From contig JADANN010000414.1 in the NCBI GenBank assembly GCA_018806985.1, positions 186,001 to 250,000 of the forward strand: DNA of 64,000 nucleotides, in the 5' to 3' direction. Shown here piece by piece: positions 26,020 to 37,794 of this stretch. The translations under genes and the position numbers were made by a program. Position 1 is the stretch's first letter. The number at the start of each line of letters is the position of its first letter. The notes beneath the pieces were generated by a model that saw only the letters and a program-made list of their open reading frames with translations, had not been told where the DNA came from and ran no database searches. The DNA is from Angiostrongylus vasorum (lineage: Eukaryota > Nematoda > Chromadorea > Rhabditida > Metastrongylidae).

Positions 26020-26300
26020 GTACTTACTTGGATACTTGGATCTAGGTCTACTTGGTCTTCACTGATTGTACGGGCATCAGCACAATTTCCATTCTTCGGA
26101 GACTTGCTGGTTTAGCCATTGTGTTTCTCCGGAGGCCCGAGGAAAGCCTAGCCAAAGGCTGCCTCAAGTCGTCACCACCATAAGCAATCGCCGACCTTTT
26201 AAATTAGAGGAAGGATTTCCACCATGCGACTAGTTTGATACGAGGGATCCTGGTATTGGATTACTAGCAGCTAGGCTTCCTAATGGAAACGTCTGGTTCG
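26020..26300 (+). repeat. repeat family D, diverged copy
   Basis: cttacttggatacttggatc, tttctccggaggcccgagga, aggaaggatttccaccatgc, gacgagggatcctggtattg, gctaggcttcctaatggaaa. Confidence 0.6.
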
Positions 26301-26689
26301 CCAATAACGGTTTGATTATCCGGAAGATTACTCCAGTTTGGAGTATAGCTGTCCCTATTCGTGCGATGAGCGCGTTGACCTACCCTTCTGAGGTTCCCGC
26401 GTATTTTGTTTTGGTTCCTTCAACAACCAGTGCAAAGTTCTATCATCCACATAATTCTCCGCACGCGTTGTGCGATAGGCTCAACGATGCTGGGTTTTTT
26501 TAGACAATTTCGGTGGTGGGAAAAAGAACGGATATTCCCGGAAGATCTAGGTCAAAAGGATTCATTTAGTGCTCAGAGCACTTTTACCCTTCAGAAAAAT
26601 TTGACTGTGCTAAACAATTCCAATTAAGTCAGAGAGTTGGTTCATATTTGGGACGTAAAAAAACAGAGCTGAATAATTTTCTTTCACCC

Positions 26690-26880
26690 ATAGTTTACAC
26701 CAGTTTGTTTTAGAACTTTTGTGGCCAACATTTCGGCACCACTCGTCTTCAGAGCCACAATGACTCCAGCCGATTGTCCACAGAGGTTCGTCCTTCTTGT
26801 GTGGGTCTTCCTGGCGGGATCGAATCGAATCCAATATCATCGCTTTAACAGTGAACTTCACTCTCAGTGCTCCTTTATAC
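26690..26880 (-). repeat. repeat with hammerhead-like core
   Basis: Complement reads ggctctgaagacgagtggtg, ccgaaatgttggccac after ccgccaggaagacccacaca. A related complement occurs at 47,500-47,650 (ggttctgaagagtgcgaagt, ggccgagacgttagcc). Confidence 0.4.
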
Positions 26881-27479
26881 AAAGCTCAATTTCTTAAAGT
26901 AAGAGAGCATGTAGGTCAGGTACAATAACTTCGGAATATTATTTTTAAGGTCTAAGGTTCGGACTGAGCTGTCGTTCCAAGTCGTTATCCATATCTGTTG
27001 AACATCTCAGCATAGGTGGGATGTGATCTCCCCAACTGACCATTCAACGCGAACTATTTCTTCTTTGGTCATTATTCACCAATTGCCATTACGACTTTCG
27101 ACTGCTCATAATTCAACTCTGTTCTCTGTTTCACTAAATTCGATAATGAAGAGTAATCGATATGTAATGGTTCCTATTGTGTCGTATCTTGGTCAAATCA
27201 GGCAGACTGGTTATTGTCGAATGTTTTCTCGTAACCATGAGGGTTAAAAGAGGAAGTACATGATATTCTCCACAGACATTTATGACCCTCAAGGATGTTT
27301 CACTGCGGTTCATGCAGATAAATCCCTTACAAAAATCGTCCTCTTATATCAGTTTGATTCCATACAAGTTTCTCGGGATAATCTCCATCAAGAACTTACA
27401 GATAACCTTAGCAAATTGCCGGAACGTATTATACTTAAAAAAATCATCCCTTCTTCCGTTTTGTGCAAAAAGGATGGAG

Positions 27480-27715
27480 TGCGAAGTACTAGCCTGCTTT
27501 GGAATCCATTTAACGTATCGAATCTCGTATCATCAGCCACTGAAGTCGATAAACAGCAGCTGATTGCAGTAAAGACAGCCTTCTTATCGTTTTTTTTATC
27601 TTCTAAGCTTCTTCAAGGGCGACCACATTGTATTTGGTGTTGTATGTCGCATCTAACAACATGAATGTTATGGTTCTGACGTTGCATGTCGAGAGCAGAA
27701 CTGCTGTGCGTACAT
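27480..27715 (-). mobile_element. RTE-type LINE endonuclease fragment
   Basis: Minus-strand translation gives YNVRTAVLLSTCNVRTITF, MLLDATYNTKYNVVALEEA and, after a gap, SCCLSTSVADDTRFDTL. These correspond to the start of the RTE apurinic-like endonuclease (TYNxRT..., LLDAAxxIKYxVVALQETK) and to its CYSPTSVADxxELDAF block. The sequence between them is deleted and frames shift. Confidence 0.5.
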
Positions 27716-28061
27716 TATAATCGTTCAGGCCTTGTTATGTTTTCTGCTTGAATATGTTGAATGCCAGTAGATGACGGTTTTCAATGGGATTTCGATAGCT
27801 CTGTGCTTGAACGTTCCCCTGATGTTCACAAGCAATTATCTTGTGAATAAAACAAAGAAGCTTTGGGCTGCTCTCAGGATTGCAAAGATTCCAGCAATAT
27901 ACTTTCTGATGTCCTATAAAACAATTGTGTTTCCCTTGACATATACAAAGTTTAAATAATAAAAATCTACATAATCACTAAGTGAACATTTACTTTTAGC
28001 CTTACTACAATTTCTAGTACTTTTTAAAATAGAAATCAAAAAGTGGGATAAGAAAATAAAC

Positions 28062-28385
28062 CTTCACGTTCTTCAGCTCCCTGCACAGTGATTCACCAAA
28101 CCGAGCGCATGATGAAGTGAGTTTAGTGTCACTATTCTTGTGTGGGGAGTGGCCCCATGATAAATGTTGTCTGACAGCAACACTTGGTGACTTTTGACGC
28201 AATTTGGGTGTCGGTACGCGAACATTCTCTTCTGGCACCATTCTTGGCGCGCCTCGTAGTGCGACCTTTGCAGGACCGCCGGGAGACGTGTGATTAGGCG
28301 TCAGTGGCGACATACTGCATCTAGCATGGATACGTTCGTCGATCGTCGTTCGAGGGGCCGGAATCGGCTTCTGCGGCTCAGATCG
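28062..28385 (-). CDS. exon 13 of the minus-strand gene
   Basis: 324 bases, exactly 108 codons, between acceptor taattttttag|CGATCT and donor GTGAAG|gtttat; phase 0 both ends. It opens with RSEPQKPIPAPRTTIDERIH, which holds a PxPxPR-type SH3 ligand, followed by MSPLTPNHTSPGGPAK and PEENVRVPTPKLRQKSPS, and ends in SLCRELKNVK. Many SP/TP sites suggest a disordered phosphoregion. The start resembles exon 5 (RSQPEPPLARIH), hinting at shared or duplicated linker sequence. No known domain. Confidence 0.65.
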
Positions 28386-28739
28386 CTAAAAAATTAGCAG
28401 GCACGTTACTTACAAATGTATTCGATTTATTTTTTGCCTCCTGAGTTTGATAGGAGACATGCTAATTGCAGGGAATTGTAAATTAAGGAAAATATACTAC
28501 ATGTTAAGATAAGCGGGACCCAATATATTCGGGACGAAGCAGGTTTCTAAGAAGTGCCTATACAGAAGAGACTTAGCTCTATCGCTCTGCGGGCATACAT
28601 ATATTTCCTGGAACACTTCTTTGCTTGAAAGTCCCTTAAAATTTAAATGTTTAGATTAGCCAATTCAAATTTCCAAAATTTTTTAACACATGTGTACCAA
28701 CCACAAACATTTACAACGCATTCGCGAAAATCGTCACGA

Positions 28740-28862
28740 CCAACGAGCATCCCTACCCACCTGTGTTGGAAAGCTGGAGCCATACCTGCCTGGGAGGATG
28801 ACAACGCTAATGTTACATATCGATGGGGTCTGCTCAAGTCATTGTAAAAGCCAGATATACAC
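28740..28862 (+). repeat. SINE-A middle fragment
   Basis: Contains a diverged ggagccatacctgcctggga and gtcattgtaaaagccagata. It is immediately followed by a second copy. Confidence 0.5.
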
Positions 28863-28884
28863 TCATTTGCTGCTCCGATGCTTG

Positions 28885-29095
28885 ACACCAAGTCTTCCAT
28901 TGCTCCGGGGTCGCCAAATTGGTACCAGACATGTCTGGGAGGATAGCAGAGCTGGCTTGATACATCGGTAGGCCAACGCGAGTCATTGTAAAAACAGATA
29001 TGCATTCAATCACCTCCAAACAAGGCTTAATGAAGTCGGATGCATGGCGCATCCCTCAGGAATTGATCAACGCCGAGAGCTTTATCCTTTTTTTA
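28885..29095 (+). repeat. SINE-A, 5'-truncated
   Basis: accaagtcttccattgctcc through cttgatacatcggtaggcc to gccgagagctttatcctttt. Confidence 0.75.
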
Positions 29096-29346
29096 TTGAA
29101 CGATGAAACGTATCACTTAGTGAACCTTTGGCAAAAGTTTTTAACCTATAAAAAGTTGGAACTAAAAGAAGGTGCATAAATAGACGCAGAGGTGAGAAAT
29201 GGAAATGAAAGCAAGAGGAAGCAAATAAATATAATAGAAAGCAAATAAATATAAATAATTAAATATAGGCTTGATAAGGAAGATGACATCTAAAAACTAA
29301 GCGATATTAAGAGTCAAAAAATTGTCCTCTTTAACGAAAGTAATAC

Positions 29347-29457
29347 CATTTCAGATCGTAAATGCTCGTGACATGCTTCGTTTGGACTCTGGGCTACAGA
29401 GAAGGACATCGCTTCTGCTGACGCATTCGACCTGTCCGAAGACGTCGGTGGTGGGAC
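29347..29457 (-). CDS. exon 12 of the minus-strand gene (alternative 3' branch)
   Basis: 111 bases, acceptor gtctgctttcag|GTCCCA, donor GAAATG|gtatta, phase 0 at both ends. The frame has VPPPTSSDRSNASAEAM and VAQSPNEACHEHLRSEM. Because exon 10 leaves in phase 0, skipping exon 11 and joining here preserves the frame. Another frame is open for a similar length and ends in a stop (PESKRSMSRAFTI), which would apply if exon 11 spliced here in another phase. Confidence 0.5.
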
Positions 29458-29618
29458 CTGAAAGCAGACGACATCGATGAAAAACGAAGCTACAGAAAAA
29501 TCTCCTCTCGAAAAATCGTATATAAAGTGAATCTTTCAACAAGCATAAATATTTTTTTCGTTGGTAATTTCTCGTTTTTGATCCGAATGACATCCCAGTG
29601 AAGAATGAAAGAGTCATC

Positions 29619-29750
29619 TCATCTGGGACCTATTTCAGACATTTTTTCCCTAACTCTATACGAACAATGAGGTCTAAAAGATTCTGAACTTTCACCATAA
29701 AAAATCACAACGAGTACTATAAGTAGCAAAATTTGACTCCAATATTTCAT
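29619..29750 (-). CDS. small ORF with signal-peptide-like start (43 aa)
   Basis: An uninterrupted minus-strand ORF from ATG to TGA inside the interval between exons 11 and 12 of the larger gene. It starts MKYWSQILLLIVLVVIFYGE, a short basic n-region, a long hydrophobic core and a small residue near a possible cleavage point. The mature part would be about 23 residues, polar, with one cysteine (FRPHCSYRVREKMSEIG). It could be a nested secreted peptide gene. It could equally be a chance ORF or an unrecognised exon, since no paralogue or trans-splice signal is obvious. Confidence 0.25.
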   Translation of the reverse strand: MKYWSQILLLIVLVVIFYGESSESFRPHCSYRVREKMSEIGPR

Positions 29751-29834
29751 GACACTACTTAGAGGAGGTAACAAATATGAAAAAAAAGGTTTTTGAACAA
29801 AGTTTCTTTGCAAACCGCACACATATTAACGATA

Positions 29835-30284
29835 CTATAGAAACTCTCTCGCCTCCTCAATAGGCAACGGTGTGAAAGCCTGCGGTGTCTGATCACCGTT
29901 TGAATCCGACAATGACACCACAAACGTCGCACTTGAATCCTCGCTATCCTTTGTGATCGTCCTGCTCTGGCTGCTCGTTGTCAAGTAAGTTGAGCCACCA
30001 GAGATGCGATCACGAAACGACGATGACATGAAGGTCTCGAATGATGATATCCACGAATCCACGCTGTCGACCGATGACGTCATGTCCACGCCCAGTCTTA
30101 CCGGTGATTTCGTCTTGCTCGAATTACTCTGTACTGAGCCGAATGTTGATGTCATCGGCTCGATTACTGAGGATGTCATGAGTTTATCTTTGGCACATCG
30201 ACTGTCAACGACCGTCTTCGGTTCGCACATCGACTGTCGATGAGGCGGCACAGGAGGTGGTTTGATGCCTGCACGACCCTTTAG
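29835..30284 (-). CDS. exon 11, likely alternative last exon of the minus-strand gene
   Basis: The longest clean coding exon here: 149 codons after acceptor ggaatttcag|CTAAAG, ending in TAG. It is entered in phase 0, exactly as exon 10 leaves. The product is a low-complexity Ser/Thr/Asp-rich tail beginning LKGRAGIKPPPVPPHRQS, a proline run of the kind bound by SH3 domains. It continues with repeated MTSS/SVDSVDSW-type segments and ends IEEAREFL. There is no in-frame donor matching the next exon in phase 0, so I read this as a terminal exon used in place of exons 12-15. A donor at AGAGA|gtttct just before the stop would lead quickly to a stop in the next exon. Confidence 0.6.
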   Translation of the reverse strand, partial: LKGRAGIKPPPVPPHRQSMCEPKTVVDSRCAKDKLMTSSVIEPMTSTFGSVQSNSSKTKSPVRLGVDMTSSVDSVDSWISSFETFMSSSFRDRISGGSTYLTTSSQSRTITKDSEDSSATFVVSLSDSNGDQTPQAFTPLPIEEAREFL

Positions 30285-31154
30285 CTGAAATTCCAACTAT
30301 TTATTGTTCCCACCCCATAAAAAAATGTTTCAAAAGTGTCTCCAAAAAAGAACATAAAAATTGTCAAAAATCTGAAGAAGTTAAAATTTTAACTAAACGG
30401 TAACAAAAGGCAAGCGCACCGGCAAAAAACTTCAGACCGCCATTCTTGAGAGAAGAATTTTGATTCTTCCCGTCAGTTTTTTGAGTGAACACAGAGAAAC
30501 TATCGGTCTTTTCATGCTGTGCCAAATCTATGCAGCTTGATGGTAATGAATCCAGTTCAGCAAGAATTTGTGAGGTCCATCTGAAACATCACATCGTCTG
30601 TCTCATCTGTTTGATTCTGAAGCTGTTTTGGCACTTCAGGATTGTGCTTGCGCCTTACTGTAAGCAGACATTTCTTAGCGGTGTGTCGATTTTCTATTGA
30701 TATCGGTCAACATTTTAATCTCAACTTCGGGTGTAACATCTCGGGTCGGTTTTTTCACAAAGAGTTCCGCAGTCTACCAATGTATGTTTCCACCTACCAA
30801 AAAAGCAAAGGATCTCTCATATGCGGTGCGTGATGTCGTTCATGTTCGCGACATCGGAAACTCTAGAGTCAATAGAGCAACTGCAGCCATAGTACGCAAT
30901 GGTAGTGAACGAAGACTTTACTGATAGTTGATAGAGAAACTTGCTTATAAAGAAAACAAAACAAGAAGTGGAACAGGTGCTTGTTTCACCTGATATAACC
31001 ATTTTAAGCGAGTAAATTATATACCAGATGTAAAAAGGTTTTCAACTCCTACGTAGGAGACCCATAACTTAACAAAAAACTTCATCAAAATCTCTATAAC
31101 ATAACATAACAAAGAATATATAGGACTAAAGAACAAATAACATATCTTGCAGTA

Positions 31155-31665
31155 CTTCCCAAGATCGACTTTCTATTAACCTCGGGATTGATGAATAACT
31201 CTCTATCTGTCTGATTAGAAACCTGAGATTGCTATTATAATTTATTTATTCATAAGAGCTGACGTTTAAGCAGATCTCGCCTTCTTAAGAGTCTGCTGGA
31301 AAGGTCAAGTTAACTGCAACCTAGTCAGCCAAACACCTCCGTAACCCAATCGGAAAATCACGACACCTAATTTTCAATCGCATTAAATATAAAACATCTT
31401 CTCCATACACTCAAATACAGGGTAACTGCACCTCCATGTGAACTTTGCACGGTTGCTCTCCACGTCGAATACTCAGTGGAAGAATAGTAAGCGATGAGTG
31501 TGTGAACAAGCTGTTTACACCTAATCCTATTGAAAATTAGGTACAGTGGTATTTTTTCATTGTGATTACGAAGGCGTTCGGCTGAGTATGTTACGGTTAA
31601 CTTGACCTTTCCAGGGTCTGAAAAAGATGAAGTCAGGGGAAACGTCAGCTTTTATGAATAAATAA
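31155..31665. mobile_element. PLE terminal repeats in inverted orientation, no coding core
   Basis: The left part (31,155-31,375) is a minus-strand PLE 3' terminus (gactttctattaacctcgg, gaccttccagcaga-like). The right part (31,555-31,665) is the plus-strand version (taacttgacctttccaggg, ggggaaacgtcagc). The short middle holds further terminal sequence; no GIY-YIG or RT core is left. It lies in the intron between exons 10 and 11. Confidence 0.7.
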
Positions 31666-32334
31666 TTCATGAGAGCAACCTAGCGTGCGCTAATCAAGAA
31701 AATAGCAAGTAAATAACACAATTCCTACCAGTTAATGCTTTTGTCTTTTGTTTGATAGCTGGGTTTCATCGATACTGCATTTTTTTTCTTCACTGGTTAC
31801 CCATTACTCAGTACATTACCATTTTTTTCGCTTTTCTACCGGTGAGATCTCACCTGGTCACGGAGTCCTTATTGGAGAAGTCGAACTCCTCTCCATTCAA
31901 ATCCCTCACACTCATTGAACGCCCTTCCCACCTTAAATAAAAACCGTTTTAGGGAAAACTTTCGAAAGAAAATGAATTTCATCATAAGGAGACGAAAAAA
32001 AGTCGTCCCAACGTGTAATTAAGGCAAGATAAGCGAATAGTGATTCGTTGGGCACATAGCGAAGTAAAACATTTCGTTAATCGGAAATCAATGTCAGATT
32101 TTTTTCTTTTTTTTTATTCACTTTTTATTTTAACTTATTTTTACCTAATTTTTCATTTCTCTCCTGAGAATATGGATGTATGAATGAATATTTTCTTATT
32201 TAAATGTATGGCTTGTCAATTGAACAGGTCATGACTCTCTCAAAAGATTGTCTTAGCTGCTCAGTTTTAGGTGGTCCGATAGATATTACGCGCAAATCAA
32301 AGCGTTGGCAGTAGGAGAGCGGTTGGCACCAAAC

Positions 32335-32550
32335 CTTCTAAGGTGAAAGCTCTAGCTCTTGATCGCCCACCTTTACTTTGCTATCAAAGTAGATAATCGT
32401 TTCGTCATTTGCACTACACAAGAAGAGATCGGCAAATGTTTTTTTATTACCGTATGAACAGTCAGACCATATAAAGTTGATGTGAGGAAAATCCAAGGAT
32501 TTTTCACTTAAACGTTCACATACACCTTTCCGAAATTGGCTACAACACAA
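32335..32550 (+). mobile_element. PLE reverse transcriptase fragment
   Basis: About 150 bases match the RT palm of the 56 kb copies: VDNRFVICTTQEEIGKCF on the plus strand corresponds to IDNCFVICSTQEEIDKCF there. The catalytic box again shows Asp-Asn (32,392-32,397). Flanks are unassigned. Confidence 0.7.
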
Positions 32551-33206
32551 AGTGACACTAAGTGCACTACCCCAAACAAGCGCTGTTACTAAACCGTGTC
32601 TATAGACAGTTGTCCAAAGAGTTGTGTGGCGAGAACTTTACGTCAAAAGTTCCGGAATTCGAGAGAGAAGAATCCTGTGAACCTAGTCATTTATATACCA
32701 GTTAGACTGAAAAAATAGGTGATGTTTGAACGATTCTTCATAGAGACAGCCCAACCTGTATCAGGTACGAAACAAATAGCCAAAAATTATATTATAGTTG
32801 TTAAGGTGATATTGAGGGGTTAGAATACCAATCAATATCTGTAACACAATATTAAAACTTGATGGATCGCCCATTCTTCCAAGATACCCAGCTTAAGCGC
32901 CTAGCAAATAAGTGAGGATTTAATTTTTCAATACGATTTTTAAAAAACGCTAGAAAACGTAAACAACGTAGAAAAAAACAGGCACTAAACCACAAAATAA
33001 TCAATATAATAAGAATCAGAATCAGTGGAAAGCAAAATTTCCTCACAAAAGTCGGATTTAAAAAAGGACTATACTGGCCGGATAACAATAGAAACGGTGA
33101 GATGAAAATAAAATTCCAAAAAAAACAAAAGTGTAAAAAACGAGCAGAATAAGAGCAGTAAGGGCGAAAAATGAGAAAAGAAGAAATGTTAAAAGAAAGC
33201 CTTTAC

Positions 33207-33355
33207 TTTAAGCTGCTCGCGACGGTCTTTAACTGATCCAAGTTGGTCGTCGAAGCGGCGACCGCCCTCGACTTGAGCAGAGCACTGCGACGGCCAGCGC
33301 GACGGGCTGCTGGGCCTAGATTCGCCTTTACAATCGCTCAGCGAGAAAATTTCCA
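33207..33355 (-). CDS. exon 10 of the minus-strand gene
   Basis: GC-rich island ending at donor CTTAAA|gtaaag (phase 0). The frame contains ESRPSSPSRWPSQCSAQVE, GGRRFDDQLGS and VKDRREQLK, typical of a disordered Ser/Pro/Arg linker. The acceptor used is tttctcattaaag at 33,356. A second AAG acceptor about 28 bases further on (gattgtaaag) is in the same phase, so the exact start is uncertain. Both are phase-compatible with exon 9. Confidence 0.6.
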
Positions 33356-34108
33356 CTTTAATGAGAAAAAGCGCCCTCTTTATATCGGTGGCAAATCAAA
33401 AAAGTACTGAATCAGGAAGAATCACAAACGTGGTCCGCGAATGTTATTCCATTTAAAATACAAAAATAGCTGGTGTTTGCGCTATAAACACAAAGGTTTG
33501 GAAAAAACACAAAGAGAAAACAAAAATGAAGAGATTATTTGTGGTTCGAATTTTGATCCCTTTGACACCGCCTGCCCAGAACTGCAAAAAATCAAATATT
33601 ACCTTGAGAGAGAAAAAATGCCTTAGGTAGGCAAGCAAGAGGGCTCCAAGTGTACCGTTACTTCCTAAGCCTATAAGCAAACGTGCTTGAAAACCATAAG
33701 ACGTTGATGTGGTAAGCTACTGTGTTCCTAATGGAGTGATAAAACGTTGTTACTATAACATTCACTTAACGATAGCTTCCATGTAGACGGTCTTAACCTG
33801 CAAAGAAAGCCGACCATATAAAAAACGGCTCTGAAGAAAGTGAAGTCTGGCGAAGTTCTAGCAATCACGAAATAGATCTTATTTTAACAGCTCACTAAGA
33901 ACACAGTAACTTCTTGCTCAATGTCGATGTCAATCAAAAGAAAGTCGGCGTTGAGAAGTGACATGTTTACTGTAACAGTTTGGTATTTCTCAACTCGAAT
34001 GAGTAATTGCACAGTCCGCTATATTTCGTCAGTCTTTGTATAAAAACATTTACAGCCTGATAAGATGGAAATTGCAATGCACAGATGATGAAAGACGGTG
34101 ATGCTCAC

Positions 34109-34190
34109 CTCTGGGTGTTTTAACGATCTCCTTTGGCGTGAGTATGTTCACCGATACCGACAAGGCGCGGGTGTTATTTAGCCGTTCGGC
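34109..34190 (-). CDS. exon 9 of the minus-strand gene
   Basis: 82 bases with textbook sites: tatgttttccag|GCCGAA and CCCAGAG|gtgagc. Phase 0 in, phase 1 out. It encodes AERLNNTRALSVSVNI followed by LTPKEIVKTPR. The TPKE and KTPR motifs are proline-directed kinase-like sites (inference only). The leftover G pairs with the two-base start of exon 10. Confidence 0.65.
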
Positions 34191-34624
34191 CTGGAAAACA
34201 TATACTTATTAGAACAAGTTCTTGTTTCGTATTGCACGTAGTTTTCTTTCGTTCATATTGGAATTGTGAGGAAAACAGATCTTCAGCCGAGCACTTTCGA
34301 GAACATATGTTCTTTTTTTCTCCACTGACTAAATGGAACGACTAGTAATCGAGTGTCAAATTAAGAAGTAAAACGGTCATACTTTCTTCATTTACGACAT
34401 TTATGCAGAAAGAGAATTGACACCAAAGAACCAGCAAAAAATACGACATTCACGACTTCCTTTTACCTACGTACTGTGCTTTACTAAAACGTATCAAAAT
34501 TTCCTCTAAATTGCCACCAATTTTAACGAAGACCATCGAAAGCTCTTGCTCGGCCACTTCAGATCCTTCAGATCCTTCTAGTAATGCAACTTGCAGTGAA
34601 AGTACGGGAAATGAGATAGTTACT

Positions 34625-35010
34625 TGATACTTGATACTTGAACGGCCCGTCCTCACTAGATGAGCGCGCCCCAGCATAATCACCACTTTTTCGGAGATTT
34701 GCTGGTTAAGCCATTGTGGTTTCGTGGAATCCCGAGGACAGCCTGGCCAAAGTCTACCCCAGGTCGTCACCACGACAGGGAGTCGCAACCCTTGTGGATC
34801 AGAGGGAGATTTGCCACCATGCGACTTTGATACCAGGACGGTGGTGGATCCTGGTATTGATTTACTCATAGCTAGGCTTCCTAATGGAAACGCCAGACTC
34901 CTCAGCTTGGGAGACCCCGCCGGGGGGACGAATCCCCCGCTGTACATCGCAGTCCGACACCCAGGAACACCTCCCAGCCACGATGAGGCGGTAAACCGTT
35001 GGGAGGAATG
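34625..35010 (+). repeat. repeat family D, full copy
   Basis: acttgatacttgaacggccc to ggcggtaaaccgttgggagg. It includes accaggacggtggtggatcc and a strong hairpin gggggacgaatccccc near 34,920. The long ORFs found across it are antisense noise. Confidence 0.7.
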
Positions 35011-35344
35011 AGGTAGTTGGTGAAAGAGAAATATGAAGATGTATGTAGTAGGCGAAAAATGTTTGCTGCTCTGTTCCTATTTTATAAAGGCCAATTTTCG
35101 AAAACTAAAAACACATAATGAATAGGATTGCACGAAACTACGATGAGCCATGCGCTCGTGCTCAACGCTTCACAAGGAAGCTTCAACCAATTCTGTAGGA
35201 TTTCAAACGATTTGTAATAGTACTGACATCCGCTGCTAATGAAGCCGGTTCCTCAATTCCAGAACATACAACGGCACTACAGTATTCTCACCAGTCGTAC
35301 CACTACTTACACCGTTGCACTGGATTATGTAATTATTTTCAGAG

Positions 35345-35628
35345 CTTGAGGGTGCGTGCATCGCAGTGGCCGGAGGCGCCCCTGCGATACACATGGGTCG
35401 ATTCCCGCCCCCTAGGGATCACCAACCCTTCCATCATTCCGCGGTTAGCGAACTGGTGCCAGGCTTATGTGGTAGGGAAAACAACAATGGCTCGATGCAT
35501 TGGTAGCCCACCGCGAGTCATTCTATAGCCCAGATATGGATACAATCACCTCTAACGATACTTAATGAAGTCGAATGCATAGTGCATCCCTCAAGGATTG
35601 ACCAACGCCGAGAGCTTTATCTTCTCTC
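35345..35628 (+). repeat. SINE-A, full length
   Basis: Head ggtgcgtgcatcgcagtggc, B-box-like gggtcgattcccg, body ggtgccaggcttatgtggta, end gccgagagctttatctt. Confidence 0.75.
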
Positions 35629-36196
35629 CTCCATCTTTTCAGAGGTCTTCCAATTTGCGCACATACTATGTGGCGAGGATAAATAGAGAAAACACGACTC
35701 ACTCGCACACGGTAGCCACCCACGCCTGGACAACTGGGACAACACAGGACAACTATTCTTCGGTGTAAGTCATTTTTTCGGCAACTAAGAAATTTTGGGT
35801 CAATTTGAACCGGATTTGTGGGAGCCAATAATAAAAAACATAGAATCGATAATTTGATAACCAGGATAGGAGGTTATGACGAATCGTGTACTACTTTACG
35901 GAACTTCCATCTACATTGGGCAAAATCATTACTCGCAGATCACTGCTGGATCAGAAACTCTCTAAAACAGCAATGCAAACGAAAATCGATCGATAGACAA
36001 CGAACACATGATGATGCCTATTTCATGCAGCATCTTCCCCCATTGAGTCCTATCGCCTCCTCTTCCACGAAAAAATTCGATCCACTCACAAATTGGAAAA
36101 AAGTTCTATCATTGCTATCGCTGTAGGTATCAGAAGGTTTATCTATATCTAGGTCTCCAGCTATATCTCGGGCAAAACACTTTCCTGAAACTATTG

Positions 36197-36220
36197 TGAG
36201 AGAGAGAGAGAGAGAGAGAG
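36197..36220. repeat. (GA)n microsatellite
   Basis: About 24 bases of alternating GA. Confidence 0.9.
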
Positions 36221-36784
36221 CTGAAGAAAATAATTCTTCTTCAACAGGATCAGCGACAGCGCATAAATTATGCTTCAGAAAACCCAGTAACCAACAGAAC
36301 GGCTGCAAATATGAATAACAGTTCCTTAACAGATTACGTTGACGACAGTTTTTGAGCTACTATAGTTCTCGAAAAGCCCTGGTGTTGAGGTCGTGAGGGA
36401 CAAAAAATCTTATCGAAGAGAATGCGCGCTAGTGCTCTAAGGACACATAAAAATTTTTTTCAAAAATATGACCTTCATTTAAGTACCTTTCTATGCTCCT
36501 ACAGTTAAACGCGGATTTAAAGCGACCTTGTACTTGCGCTGAGACGTAGGTTATTCTCCCGAGTTTCTGTGGATGTTATGACGAATAGAGACAGAGCTTC
36601 TGCATGTACATAGACATGCCCATGTATGCATTCGTGGATGTGCTCGTAATTCACAGATCGTATCTTGAATGTCTTGTCGAGGAGAACTTCCTTCCCGAAA
36701 AATGGCTTCGTTTCTGATGTCCCATTCACAGGGAAAAATTCCTCGAATGTTCTAACTACAAGTGCCAGAATCATCAAGACGTCA

Positions 36785-36958
<174 letters not shown>

Positions 36959-37424
36959 ACACACAAACACATTGCATCGTTCAGACATAGCGAATAGGGC
37001 CAACAACGATCCATGCTCACCTTTTCGCCTCTACGATTCCCCTCGCTTTCACGTAGTAATGCGAAATCTGGATACTACATAAGCAGGATGGAGATCACTC
37101 AGCGTTATTTATCGCTCTATCGACATAGGGGTATCCTGAATCACACAGAAGAGAAAGGAAATCCGATGTTCCGAGCTACGTTAACGACCAAATACCAAGG
37201 ACGCAGTTGTATAAGGCGAGATTTCGAAAATCGGGTTAACAAAACACATGATGCCCTTATCGACATTCAGTGAACAGGAGCCGCGGATCACTTGTTCTAT
37301 AGCATGTCAAACGCACATCCGGAAAACCACCGATCCGATGTCCAGAATTCCTAACAAATATCATAGAAGAGATGACACCATTCTAATAGTTACAGCGGTA
37401 TTGGCGCTTGCATGAGGCACAATG

Positions 37425-37708
37425 GGGCGCGTGTGGGGGCAGTGGTCGGAGGAGCCTTGCAACACACACATGGGATTGATCCTCATGTCCGTGCCTCATC
37501 AAGTCCTCCATCCCTCCAGGGTCGGCAAATTGGTAATAAACCTGTCTGGGAGGATAGCAGCACTGGCTCGATACAATGGTAGGCCACCACGAGTTATTGT
37601 AAAGGCCAGATATGCATTCATTTACCTCCTCCAAACGATGCTTAATGAAGTCGAATGCATGGAACATCCCTCAAGGGTTGATCAATGCCAAGAAGTTTGT
37701 CCTTTTTA
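37425..37708 (+). repeat. SINE-A, full length
   Basis: Head gcgcgtgtgggggcagtggt, B-box-like gggattgatcctc, ccatccctccagggtcgg, end gccaagaagtttgtcctttt. Confidence 0.75.
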
Positions 37709-37794
37709 TCTTTTATGAGGCACGAAGAAAGAGAACAGGTGGTTTAAATTGTGATTTTTATGTTAAACGCTTAGACCATGAAATAAAAATAAGC

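Noticed and set aside
30004..30243. 79-codon plus ORF
   Set aside because: Antisense shadow of exon 11, whose minus frame is longer and splice-supported.
34450..34947. 165-codon minus ORF and its plus partner
   Set aside because: Lies across repeat family D and is open in antisense. Other copies of D do not keep the frame.
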